NCBI GenBank assembly: GCA_038380435.1
Contig: JAWZYU010000009.1
Location: 61,533,901 to 61,597,900 of the forward strand
DNA length: 64,000 bases
Direction: 5' to 3'
Origin: Ryuthela nishihirai
Lineage: Eukaryota > Arthropoda > Arachnida > Araneae > Heptathelidae
Positions 11,690-20,699 of the stretch are shown in pieces. Position 1 is the first letter of the stretch. Every line of letters starts with the position of its first letter. Made by a program: the position numbers and the translations under genes. The notes under the pieces are model-generated. The model saw only the letters and a list, made by a program, of their open reading frames with translations. It was not told the DNA's origin and searched no databases.

Positions 11690-12430
11690 GGAAAGGTTTA
11701 AATGATATTCTATATGGAATAGATTTTACAGTTGTTTTAAAACCCACTTTTAGTGTCGGACATAAACTATGGGCCTAAAATTAAATTATACAAATACAAC
11801 TGTTTAGGATTTCAAGACAGGTAAACAGCTTTGAGATTTCGTATAAGACGATGGGATTTTCGGGATTGTATCCGGATATGTGGTTTAATCCCACTGTCAC
11901 TGGGTACGTCCAAAGCCGTCTGAAGAGAAAGCCTGATGTCACGTGACCGACATGGCTAATGCCGTTAGAAGTGGAGGCCGTGCATCTCATCATAGCTTTA
12001 AGTCAGCGGATCCGATTCTCAATTCCATGTGCACGTTATTTAAATGATTTCATTTCCTGTACTGAATTAAATCAAATTTTAATTATAAAGCAAATTATCA
12101 TCAATGCGACGAAGAATTTCATTCTTGAAGGAAATATTTTATTTTCACAAATAAAAAAAACCTCATTTCTCGATGCCAAAAATATTCAATAAACGTGTTA
12201 TCTAAACATAATTACATATTTTTATTAATTATATTTAATTGTAAACGGTATTATAAGAAAACGGAATACATCTGAACCTGCACCAAAAGTACCTCCAAAT
12301 CTTAAAACTTTCAAAATCCTTAATGTAGTAAATACGAGAAGGCTCACAGAGAAGCTATTTGAAGAAGAAGGACTTGCCACTAATAACCATAGGTATAAAT
12401 TTTCAAAAATCATATTAAGATATGATAAAA
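11690..12430. other. Non-coding, possibly old LINE sequence
   Basis: No protein recognised. The right part (12250-12430) may be the upstream continuation of the Jockey fragment at 12430-12577, but I could not confirm motifs. Confidence 0.3.
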
Positions 12431-12577
12431 TTTAACTTTCTGCCTACAAGTCATCAAAATGTAATAAGATGACTCAAAATTGGTCACACCCTTTCGAACT
12501 GCACTCTCTTTAAATATAAAAATGTCCCTTCTCCTCTCTGTGATTGTGAAATGGATGATGAAAATGTACTACATGTA
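12430..12577 (+). pseudogene. Jockey-type LINE, C-terminal fragment
   Basis: Plus-strand frames give IGHTLSN-like wording and then NVPSPLCDCEMDDENVLHV before the MITE at 12578. A short TGHxxxN element followed by CPLC-C-x-D-E-x-x-x-H is the familiar zinc-binding C-terminus of Jockey/I-type ORF2 proteins. It is on the opposite strand to the LINE that begins beyond the MITE, so it is a different insertion. Confidence 0.5.
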
Positions 12578-12790
12578 CAGTCGCTCAAAAAATATCCGAA
12601 CACTATCGTTGATTACTGAATTCAGAAAAAATATCTGTCAACGATTTTTTTCGAAATTAGTGATCTGGCAACCTACGTGTACTGTACACGAAGGTTGCCA
12701 GGTCATTAATTTCTAAAAAAATTCGTTGCCAAATATTATTTCTGAATTCTGTAATCAAGCATAGTGTTCGTATATTTTTTTTGAAAGTTG
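12578..12790. mobile_element. Palindromic MITE, TA target site (copy 2)
   Basis: Same family as 1401-1595, with left end CAGTCGCTCAAAAAATATCC preceded by TA (12576-12577). The central fold is near 12675 (CGTGTACTGTACACG). The right end is degraded (TTTTTTTTGAAAGTTG in place of TTTTTTGAGCGACTG) and the right TA is lost. This copy is older or more mutated than copy 1. Confidence 0.85.
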
Positions 12791-12927
12791 AAATGTTAAA
12801 TTTTTTAAGTTTATCAAAATATACTTCCATTTCATCATTAAAGTTGGTACAATCAAATATTATATGTTCATTTTTTCAAATTTTTTGTAGGTTTTTTATC
12901 TTTTTTGAAATATCTTTTCCTAATCCC

Positions 12928-13901
12928 TTAAAATTTTGGCATGCTAAAAATTATTTTTTTATTTTTCATGTTTCTTTCCGCTTTTCTTTTAATGGCAATA
13001 AGCCGATTAATGAAGATGATATGAATATTATTGTTGGATAAAATCTTTGTTATTTGTTGAGTGTTTTCATTTTTTTGAAGTTCAACGTAGTTAAAATATT
13101 TATGATAGTTGTTTTCATCTCCTGGATGAATAGAGGTTGTTTCTTTAAATTTATTCCAATCAATAATTTTAATTTTGGGTTTAGATAACGGAAATTTTGA
13201 ATATGTTAAAAATATGGGGTATTGGTCACTTTTATAACTTTCTGAGGAGATGGACCATTGAATTTTTTGGGCTAATAGTTCAGAACATAAAGTTAAATCT
13301 ATAACAGAGACATTATTAAATTTATAAATACATGTACAAAATTTTTGTTTCAGAATTATTAATCTATTATTCTCAATAAAATTAAAAGATGATTGCTTTT
13401 TTGTCATTTTTATATGAGTGCCACAAGGAGTTGTGAATATTAAAATCTCCACAGATAATAAATTCGCCCTTAAGATTGTTCAAAATCCTTGAATATTGAT
13501 AATAAGTAATCACTTTACCTGGGTTATATACATTTATAATGTAAGTTATTAAATCAAAAATTCTTATTTGAATTATAATTACCTCCAGTTTATCAGAGAT
13601 TATGTCTAAATTAATTTGTCTCTGAGTTATCGATTTTTTTATATAAATTGCGATACCATGAGTATTAGGAGATTTTTTTTGTTGATATAAAACATAGTCA
13701 CTTATTTTAGGAAGCTTACCCATAACTGTTTCTTGTAGGCATGCTATCTTGATTCCTTTGGATTTTAACATATGTTTTAGATGATGATTTATTTTGTAGA
13801 CTTCTGCAATTCCATTGAACTAGAAGGAAGGCTTTCCCCATGAAGAGCTGTTCAGGATAGATAGAAGAATATCTTTTATAAGAGAAAGTTCTGGACCACA
13901 A
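12928..13901 (-). pseudogene. Jockey-type ORF2 N-terminus: APE-like endonuclease, frameshifted
   Basis: In family members this domain nicks the target DNA. Frames in order: LLVQWNCRSLQNK (start, 13901-13716), KSKGIKIACLQET (catalytic Glu), NTHGIAIYIKK, VYNPGK and FIICGDFNIHNSLWHS (catalytic Asp-Asn) at 13771-13382. In the next frame VIDLTLCS, SDQYPIFLTY (the usual SDHxPI block, with Gln where the catalytic His is expected) and DWNKFKE at 13452-12928. The N residue block WNCRSL and the spacing match Jockey and CR1-like endonucleases. At least two frame changes and the lost His make it inactive. Confidence 0.78.
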
Positions 13902-13989
13902 GGAAGTATTATGTCCAAAAGCTTAATTAGTAGGTCAATAATTTGTGATTTTGAGGCGGGACATCCAGCCATAGTCATTGACAATGCTG

Positions 13990-15961
13990 AAAGTTATTAT
14001 TTGAAGAGTCCGCATTTTCATTTAATTTGTGAGTTGATTTAGTAGAATTTTTTGCTCCTGTAATATTGTTTTTGACAGATTGAGTGTAGTTCATCGAAGT
14101 TTGTGAAGTTGAAGGATCACAGTTAAAAATTTGCTGTGGAAACGCTGAAGACGAAGATGTGAAGACTGGGAATTCTTCTGAATTCTGATTGGTAAGAGAT
14201 TTGCAGAGCTCACTGTTAGGTCCTCATGAATCGGTGTTTTAATCCCAGTAAGATCCATTTGTTGTGTTTTAGGAAGTTCGTAGTGAGACTTATTCCAATC
14301 ATTATTCTGTAAACTAGAACCGTTTTCAAATAATAATTTAGCTTTAAAAATGCTTGATTGCAGTTAAGGCCCATCTCTTTCTGGAATTCTCTGGCTTTGC
14401 ATGCGACTGATCTAATTTTACATCCTGACCAAGTCGCAGGGTGGGATCCCCGACAGTTTGGGCATTTGAGTTCCGTAAATTTGCATTGTCGATGATTATG
14501 TGAACCGCTACATCTTTTGCATTTAACTTTTCCCCTACAAGTTGCAATTGTGTGTCCGAAGACCCAACATCTCATGCATAAATTAGGTGGGAGATAGTAT
14601 TTTCTGACGGAGTGGCGGCGAAAACCAACCACTATGAAGGGAGGTAATATCTCTCCTCCGAACTCTAAAACCGCTTTATGTGTGGGAGTACATGAAATAT
14701 CTTTTTTTGGTAAAGTGTTTTTCAAAGTGGAGCATCCGTCTAAGGCTAATAACGCTTTGATCTTCAAGGAGCTCAAACATATCATCATCTTTTATTTCGG
14801 GGGAGATGCCTATGATAGTTCCAAGAATCGATTTTTTGTAGTCCGGATATTCGACCTTTACTTTAGTAGAAAGTATTTCAGTTAAATTTAATATTCTATC
14901 ATGCTGATCCTTTGTGTTCGGGAAAATCAAAAGGCGGCCAAGTTGGGTTGGGTTGTTTTACCTCTGAGCGGCACTTTTTTGCACACCATGGGCTAAATGG
15001 CCAGGTCACATGGACCCCGAAGGCTCAGAGAAGGTTGGGTAAGGGGACCCACTGGAACAGCTGTTGGGAGACAGATGGTAGCCTCCCGTCAAGGCCATCC
15101 AGTGTGTTCTTTAACGTGCACAGGGTATGTCTCACCCGCACACGGGGCCACGGCTTAACGTCCCATCCGACGGACGGCGGCCTTTCCAAGCCCATCGGTG
15201 TCCCCTACTGACCGTGGGCAGGGCGGGGAATTTTGCGGAAATAAATCTCAACGCTGACCCAACTGGGACTCGAACCTGGGAACTACAGATTACGAGCCTG
15301 GCGCGCTACCGACTGAGCCACCCCCGCCCCAAGGCGGCCAAGAGTAATGAACTTACCCACAAGGTGTTCTCCTGTAGTGTTTGAAAAAGAAAGATGTTAC
15401 CTTGTTCAAATCTAGATCACTAAGTTCACCTTCTAGAGCTGTTATTACTAGTGAATAGTCTTCGATCTTTTTGGTTGACTCTGAAATTATTTCTGGTAGT
15501 TTAAAATTCTCAGTATCCCGTGTTGTAATTATAGCATATTTCTTTTGCTTTGATTCATCCTTCTCAGTAGCAGTTTGCTCATTATTTTGTTGTGTATCCT
15601 TCTCTGTTTTTTCGGTTTCAGTTGCTGTATTGTCTTTCTCTTTCACAGACGTAGAAATATTAAATCCAGTGACTTTTCCAGTATCAATATGTGTGTTACA
15701 ATTCTCCCTGAGGTCTACACTGTCCTCAGATTTAGAGGGTGAAATTTCCGATTCACTTGAGAGTTTTAGATCTTCCGATAAGATAGAGATTTCTTTGGTT
15801 AACATATCAATTTCTTTTTGTTTGGATGTTGTTAGATTATAATTTTTATTTCTCTTTACTCTAATGCGAGTTGATATTAGAGGAGATTCTTTTTCTTTTT
15901 TTTTTGTGCCGTTCGTCATAGTACTGAAGTCTTCAGGACTTCTTTTTTGACTTGTATTCAA
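13990..15961 (-). pseudogene. Jockey-type ORF1 (gag-like, zinc knuckles), split by a SINE
   Basis: A nucleic-acid-binding, RNP-forming gag-like protein. The N-terminus (15961-15353) is charged and low-complexity (Lys/Glu/Thr/Ser-rich, NTSQKRSPEDF onwards). After the SINE the frame resumes at 14930 with NLTEILSTKVKVEYPDYKKS. It then shifts into 14788-14216, which holds a gag-like core (PPFIVVGFRRHSVRKYYLPP) and three CCHC-type knuckles: CMRCWVFGHTIATC, CKRCSGSHNHRQC and CPNCRGSHPATWSGC. This order is typical of Jockey ORF1. It is inactive because of the SINE and the frameshift. Confidence 0.8.
14931..15342 (-). mobile_element. tRNA-derived SINE, family A, complete copy with TSD
   Basis: The SINE body is 14943-15330 (388 bp), flanked by a perfect 12-bp TSD AAGGCGGCCAAG at 14931-14942 and 15331-15342. 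On the minus strand the head reads GTGGCTCAGTCGGTAGCGCG (A-box) and CCAGGTTCGAGTCCCAG (B-box), which supports an internal RNA polymerase III promoter. The 3' end is AACAACCCAACCCAACTT. It lies inside ORF1 of a Jockey-type LINE and is younger than that LINE. Other copies are at 16345, 26760, 33580, 34195, 58155 and 58745. Confidence 0.92.
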
Positions 15962-15975
15962 TAATCACGCCAAGA

Positions 15976-16340
15976 AAGATAAGATTTATTCAAAATACTA
16001 AAGAAGCACAGGTAAAGTAAGAACACTCTAAGACACGACCACCTGTATCGATGGTCAACCGCTCTTTTTCAATTTTTACTTTTACTCTCACAAATGAAAA
16101 AATTCTAAAGTTACTACACTAAGAATCACGAGAGAAAATTCCACAAATTTCGAAATAAGCTCAAAATGATCAAAGAAAATTAAGTGTAAGGAGAACAAAA
16201 ACCAGTGATTGTAATCTTTTACTTAAACTTTCTTTTACTTCCTACCGATATAGAGGGCTAGAAAAACCTGGCATTCCAGAGTCGGAGACTTAATAAAAAA
16301 TACTGATAGATTAGAGGCAGAAACTAATCAATAAATAACC
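15976..16340. other. Probable LINE 5' leader, otherwise featureless
   Basis: Upstream of the gag-like ORF1 start on the minus strand. No reading frame or repeat was identified, and the LINE 5' border is unknown. Confidence 0.3.
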
Positions 16341-16344
16341 CAAA

Positions 16345-16700
16345 TTTCAGGGTAGGGGGTTGGTTCAGTCAGTAGCACACCAGGCTTTTAATCTGCAGTT
16401 TCAGAGTGTGAGATCCATCTGTGCCAGCGTTAGGATTTATCTGCATTAAACCGACATCCTGCCCTCACAGCCAGAAAGGAGACAACGACGGGCTTCGAAA
16501 CGGGCCCGTCCGTCTGATGGGGACGCAAAGTGCGTGGTATGTGCAGAAGAGCCATACCATGTCCTCTAACAATGTCTGTCTCCTAACAGCTGTCCAGTAG
16601 GTTCCCTTCCCCAACCTTCTCTGAGCTCTTAGAATTCTTGTAATTTAGTCATTTAGTCCACTGTGTGCAAAAAATGCCTATCAGCGGTAAAATAATCCAC
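16345..16700 (+). mobile_element. SINE family A copy
   Basis: The plus strand starts with GGGTTGGTTCAGTCAGTAGC (degenerate A-box) and CCAGGCTTTTAATCTGCAG. It continues through the conserved CAACAGCT-like and CCAACCTTCTCTGAGC blocks and ends with GTGTGCAAAAAATGC ... CGGTAAAATAATCC. The B-box is eroded. No TSD found. Confidence 0.8.
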
Positions 16701-17024
16701 TATCAGAATTCGGCAAAATATTGTTCGAACGAATAAAAAAATTACTGAAAAGTGTTTCATTTATAATAATATTATTATTCCTAACTGTAATATTATGATG
16801 TGAAATTATTATAAATTAAGTATTAATTACATTACACAACAAATTGAAACTTTTTTTATAACATTGCTCAAATAGGATGTTTTTAACTAATTTTGGGGTG
16901 CTGAATTCAAATTTGGCTGTGAAAAATCTGCATCACGTACAGTTTTTTTTTTTAATTACGGATTGATGTATTGTAAATTTCAATGAATATGCATATTTGG
17001 GAAATGAAAATAAATATAACTATT

Positions 17025-17507
17025 TTATTAAATTGCAAATTAAAGCTCATTAATTAACTGTTTAACCTTAAATATTAACTACATGACACATTGGAAAGAA
17101 ATTAGAAACACCATAATTATTGACCACTGAATATAAACTAACAAATGAAATAATATTAAATCGAAAATAAGAAAACATGAGTAAGGAACTTTTATACTTA
17201 CAAGAAGTTCATTTTTGTCTTTTATGTGCTGAGGTTTTATTAAATTGCAAATTAAAACTCATTAATTAACTACATGACACATTGGAAAAAAATTAGAAAC
17301 ACCATAGTTATTGACCACTGAATATAAATTAACAAATGAAATAATATTAAATCGAAAACAAGAAAACATGAGTAAGGAACTTTTATACTTACAAGAAGTT
17401 CATTTTGTCTTTTATGTGCTGAGGTTTTATTAAATTGCAAATTAAAACTCATTAATTAACTACATGACACATTGGAAAGAAATTAGAAACACCATAGTTT
17501 CTAATTT
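17025..17507. repeat. Tandem repeat, ~190-bp unit, 2.4 copies
   Basis: Units begin TTATTAAATTGCAAATTAAA at 17025, 17237 and 17427. The first is 212 bp because of a ~22-bp insertion, the second is 190 bp and the third is partial. They are very similar, so the duplication looks recent. The third unit runs directly into the 3' end of the GPQIR pseudogene. Confidence 0.9.
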
Positions 17508-19120
17508 CTGCAAGAAATCAGCAGTAGCTGGTTTCCTCCTAACAGATTCCTTCTGCAAGAACCAGCAGTAGTCACCCATCGTTTGCTGGGTCCCACCTGC
17601 CTTGGTATCTCTCCTCCATGGTCCGGATATACTGGTGAAATCTTTCCTCTTGCTCATCACTGACAACTCCTAAGTTCTTGAGAAAAAGTCGAGATGTGAG
17701 TGCAAGTAATGGATTTTAAAAGATAATCGGCAGAGAAGAGTTTCATAGTTTTTGAGAAGATCTTGAATTAGCTCATGGTAGTTTTCCTCTTTGTGATTCT
17801 CCAGAAAACCATGGACTACAGAGGCGAAAAATTTCCATGCAGCGCACTCCTTCATATTTAGTTTTTCTTCGAAGACAGTATCATTCAGTAGCTTCCTAAT
17901 CTGAACGACTAACAAAGATCCCTTCTTCGAGTTTTGGCATCACTTAGATTTGGAAAGTTTTCCTTCAAGCGCAAAAATCTTTTACCAGTCTTGTCCATAG
18001 CCTTTACAAAGTTTTTCATAAGCTTTAGTTTGATGTGAAGTGGTGGGAGCAGAACATCAGAGGAGTAAACTAGAGGCTTATACTTCAAATTACACTTTCC
18101 AGGAATAAAAACATCTCTTTTGGGCCGGTCTTTTGTTTTGTAATGTTACATTCTGTCCCTACTGTCCCACAAACAGAGAAAACATCAAAATTTTGTGAAG
18201 CCTCCTTGAAGCATGAGTAAGAGAGATGTGATTTTTAGGTCACCACATATTGTCCACTTAAACTGGTCAAATTTTATAGCAGTGAGTATTGTTTCCCTGC
18301 TTTCATAAGTTTCCTTCATTCCCACAGCGTGTGTCACTGGAATGGAAGGTTTTTGGTTTCCTTTATTTAAGTGGTGAGCTTTTAAATTGAATTTTGATGA
18401 ATCTATAAATAGACGCCATTCCTTAAGATAGTGATTTGTTCCAATTTCTTCCATCAGCCCTGAAATATCTGTGCAGCAACACAAACCATCTTGCATCTCG
18501 TAATAAGCAGATAAAGCCGAAAATCTCTTTCTGAACAGAGAAACTCTGGTACACTTGGCCAGAAGATTTCACTCTTGAAGTCTTGAACTAAAATCTCAGC
18601 TTGTTGTTTGTAAAATCCTAAGTCCCAAACAAGATCATTTGGTTCATTTTGTTAAATTAGATGTGGCTCGTCTAACTTTTTAGGGGTGTATGTAGGATCA
18701 GGATCTTATGTGTCTCAAAGTCTTACAACCAACACTTACAACCAACTGGGAAAAGATGTGAATCCATCTTTTCCCAGTTGGTTGTAAGTGTTGGTATAGG
18801 AAGATATCCAAGAAGAACTGGTCTTATAGTTGAAGGCACATTTGGATATTTTATTTTTATTTTGTTGTTTTTTGAAAAGCTTGACACTTTAATGAAACAA
18901 AAATTGCAATCATGCAAGTGACAAGTTGGTTCACGCTAAAATATTGGAATTGCAAAGGGCATGGATTTTATCTTACTTTTCAAACTTTCACTCAGGTCAA
19001 CAAAGCAGGAAATGCAGAGCACATGTTGAGCCCATGATTTGTCCTGATCTCGAACATGACTTCCAAAATATATTTATAGGCTTTCTTCACAATCTTTGTC
19101 AAAGAACGACCCTGGGATTC
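17505..19120 (-). pseudogene. Multicopy arthropod protein of unknown function (GPQIR family), degenerate
   Basis: I recognise this as a repeated gene predicted many times, uncharacterised, in insect and spider genomes. Its function is unknown. Landmarks 5' to 3' on the minus strand: DLVWDLGFYKQQAEILVQDF (about 18650), then HYLKEWRLFIDSSKFNLKAH and TICGDLKITSLLLMLQGGFT (18496-18185). Next come a tract matching LLPPLHIKLKLMKNFVKAMD in a shifted frame (about 18040), IRKLLNDTVFEEKLNMKECA and AAWKFFASVVHGFLENHKEE (17915-17670), FKIHYLHSHLDFF, and MGDYCWFLQKESVRRKPATA near 17570. The usual GIFxGPQIR block and the HGERFHQD block are broken here. Stops and frameshifts are spread throughout. A palindrome at 18729-18794 has damaged the N-terminal half. 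The 17505 end is set by the 190-bp repeat. Confidence 0.72.
18729..18794. repeat. Perfect 30-bp-arm palindrome (snap-back) in the GPQIR pseudogene
   Basis: Left arm 18729-18758 and right arm 18765-18794 are exact reverse complements, with a 6-nt spacer (TGAATC). The right arm fits the surrounding frame, and the left arm looks like an inverted copy of it. There are no transposon-like ends or TSD. Confidence 0.92.
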
Positions 19121-19477
19121 TAAAATATAATTTCCACACACATAACAAAACTTACTGGCATATTAGCACATCCGCAACGCTGCCTTTGTCCATTTAAACG
19201 ACAAAATTCCCTCTTCAACGTACAACACATGTTCCTCCTACAATTAAAACAACAAGAATGGCGGTCTGAGGTTAGGTTATTGTTGCATGTTTTCTCCCAC
19301 TTGGCAATCAGTGTTACCAGCCACAAAAAGGAAAATATCTAGTATCCTCCCAATGACCTGGAGGTGTTCGTATATAAAGATCTTAATAGAAGTCAAAATG
19401 CCAATAACATAAAAACGTGACGTGCTAGCCATTTTTTAAGGCCAGATCTGAAATCAGCACCTGAAAAATAGTTAAAG

Positions 19478-20360
19478 GCAGCTGCAATTGTTCATGTTAT
19501 AAAAACCTTGCAAACCAGTGTTATTATTGTTTATTACATATATATAACATAATTAATCCTGAAAGAAGAGGTAGAGAGCCAAAGACTTTATAAAAGAGTA
19601 TCTATATGCCAGTCTGAATCTGTTCTACTTAAGACCCTATTCAAAGAATTATTAACAGTTTTGAAGACTGTATCTGGTCTAGAAGCCCAATAGACCTTCT
19701 AGTTTACCTCCGTCCTTTGTGTAGGGGAGTATCATCTTCCCTTTTTACAAAAAAATCCAAACAGTCTCGAAAGAAATGTAAAACTACAATAAATTCTGAA
19801 AACGGAATCTAAAGAATGAAAATAAAAGAAGGAAATTAATTAAATTTTTATCTTTACTATATTTTTTTCTTTTATAATTAAAAATATGATAAAATATAAA
19901 AAGAGAGTTAATAAGCTTAAAAGAATTCTCATCAAATCTCCTCCTAACAAAAAGTTTTTATAAAATTTAAAGAGATTTATATTCCTAAAATTATTAAGAC
20001 TTTAAATCTTATACGAAACTCGATTATTACATTAAAAATAGTCGTATTGCAATAAACAAAATTGCGACGATTAAAATTCCCATTATGTTAAATCTCAAAT
20101 ATAAGAAGTTGTGTTTCTCTCAAGTCTACTACTCAGTCTTACGAATAAAACTAATCCAATCCTCTTTCACAAGCAATTATAGAAAGAGTGCAAGAAACAC
20201 TATGCAAATAAAATAACATTTCTCAACTTAACTAACAAATGCAGCGTATATTTTATTCTGAAAGTTGTAAGGGTGGACCATTTTAAACGAAACACAAAGA
20301 GTAATAATATTAAATAAAAATTTAAATAATGAAAAAAAAATACATTTTTTAGATGAAACC
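19478..20360. other. AT-rich non-coding DNA
   Basis: No gene recognised. Long A/T runs at 19850-20000. Confidence 0.4.
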
Positions 20361-20364
20361 TAGC

Positions 20365-20695
20365 AATAATTCTAGGTTTTAGCAGGAAGGGACGACCGCC
20401 CCTAGCTGCGAACACAACAACGACTTTCTTGGAGGACGTCTTTGGTGAGCACATTATCGGGAGTGGTATTTGACCACCAGGATCCCGGACCTCACACTAC
20501 CTGACTTTTTTCTGTGAGGATACTTAAAGAAAGTGTCTATCACAATAAAACACGAAACCTAGTGGAATTTAAACATAACATTGCTGCCGGCAATGACAAA
20601 GAAACTCTTCGAAAAGTTGCAAGAAACATTTCAAAAAAGGGTGGATTCTTGCCTTTCAAAAGGTGATGAATATTTTCAACATTTCCTGTATTGTA
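20365..20695 (+). pseudogene. IS630/mariner-type transposase, C-terminal relic
   Basis: Spread over three frames: NTTTTFLEDVFGEHIIGSGI, then RIPDLTLPDFFL*GYLK (the conserved PPRSPDLTPLDFFLWG block that carries the third catalytic acidic residue), then ESVYHNKTRNLVEFKHNI, LRKVARNISK and RVDSCLSKGDEYFQHFL. The N-terminus and the first two catalytic residues are missing or unreadable. Nearby inverted ends were not found. It is a dead fragment of a DDE transposase. Confidence 0.65.
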
Positions 20696-20699
20696 CTGA

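Larger units (their letters stand above)
12791..15975 (-). mobile_element. Jockey-type LINE, 3'-truncated, interrupted by a SINE
   Basis: The minus strand carries, 5' to 3', a gag-like ORF1 (15961 to about 13990) and the start of ORF2 with the endonuclease (13901-12928). Sequence recognisable as RT is missing because the copy ends near the MITE at 12790. A family A SINE splits ORF1 (14943-15330). A 5' UTR may extend to about 16270, but that border is not defined. A related Jockey tail forms the tandem array at 40.8-42.9 kb, and another decayed copy lies at 51.4-53.7 kb. Confidence 0.75.
16881..19477 (-). mobile_element. Inverted-repeat-bounded element carrying the GPQIR gene (copy 1)
   Basis: Left end 16881-16917 (TTTTAACTAATTTTGGGGTG then CTGAATTCAAATTTGGC) and right end 19441-19477 are inverted repeats of each other. 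The right end, complemented, reads TTTAACTATTTTTCAGGTG then CTGATTTCAGATCTGGC. Between them lie a minus-strand pseudogene (17505-19120) and a ~190-bp tandem repeat (17025-17507). The same end sequence flanks copy 2 (25865-26705). A TSD was not identified. Interpreting the inverted repeats as transposon ends is an inference. Confidence 0.6.

Noticed and set aside
15240..15330. A tRNA gene on the minus strand (good A and B boxes)
   Set aside because: It is the head of a 388-bp SINE with TSD. The 5' and 3' parts do not form a closed acceptor stem.
15471..15842. A plus-strand Ser/Val-rich protein of 123 codons
   Set aside because: It is the antisense shadow of the low-complexity N-terminus of the gag-like ORF1 on the minus strand.
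19120..19326. A cysteine-rich N-terminal domain of the GPQIR gene
   Set aside because: Position fits an N-terminal extension, but I could not match it to the family and the spacing is irregular. Left out of the gene call.
20200..20454. An 84-codon minus-strand gene
   Set aside because: It overlaps the plus-strand transposase relic and has a hydrophobic, low-complexity tail with no domain.
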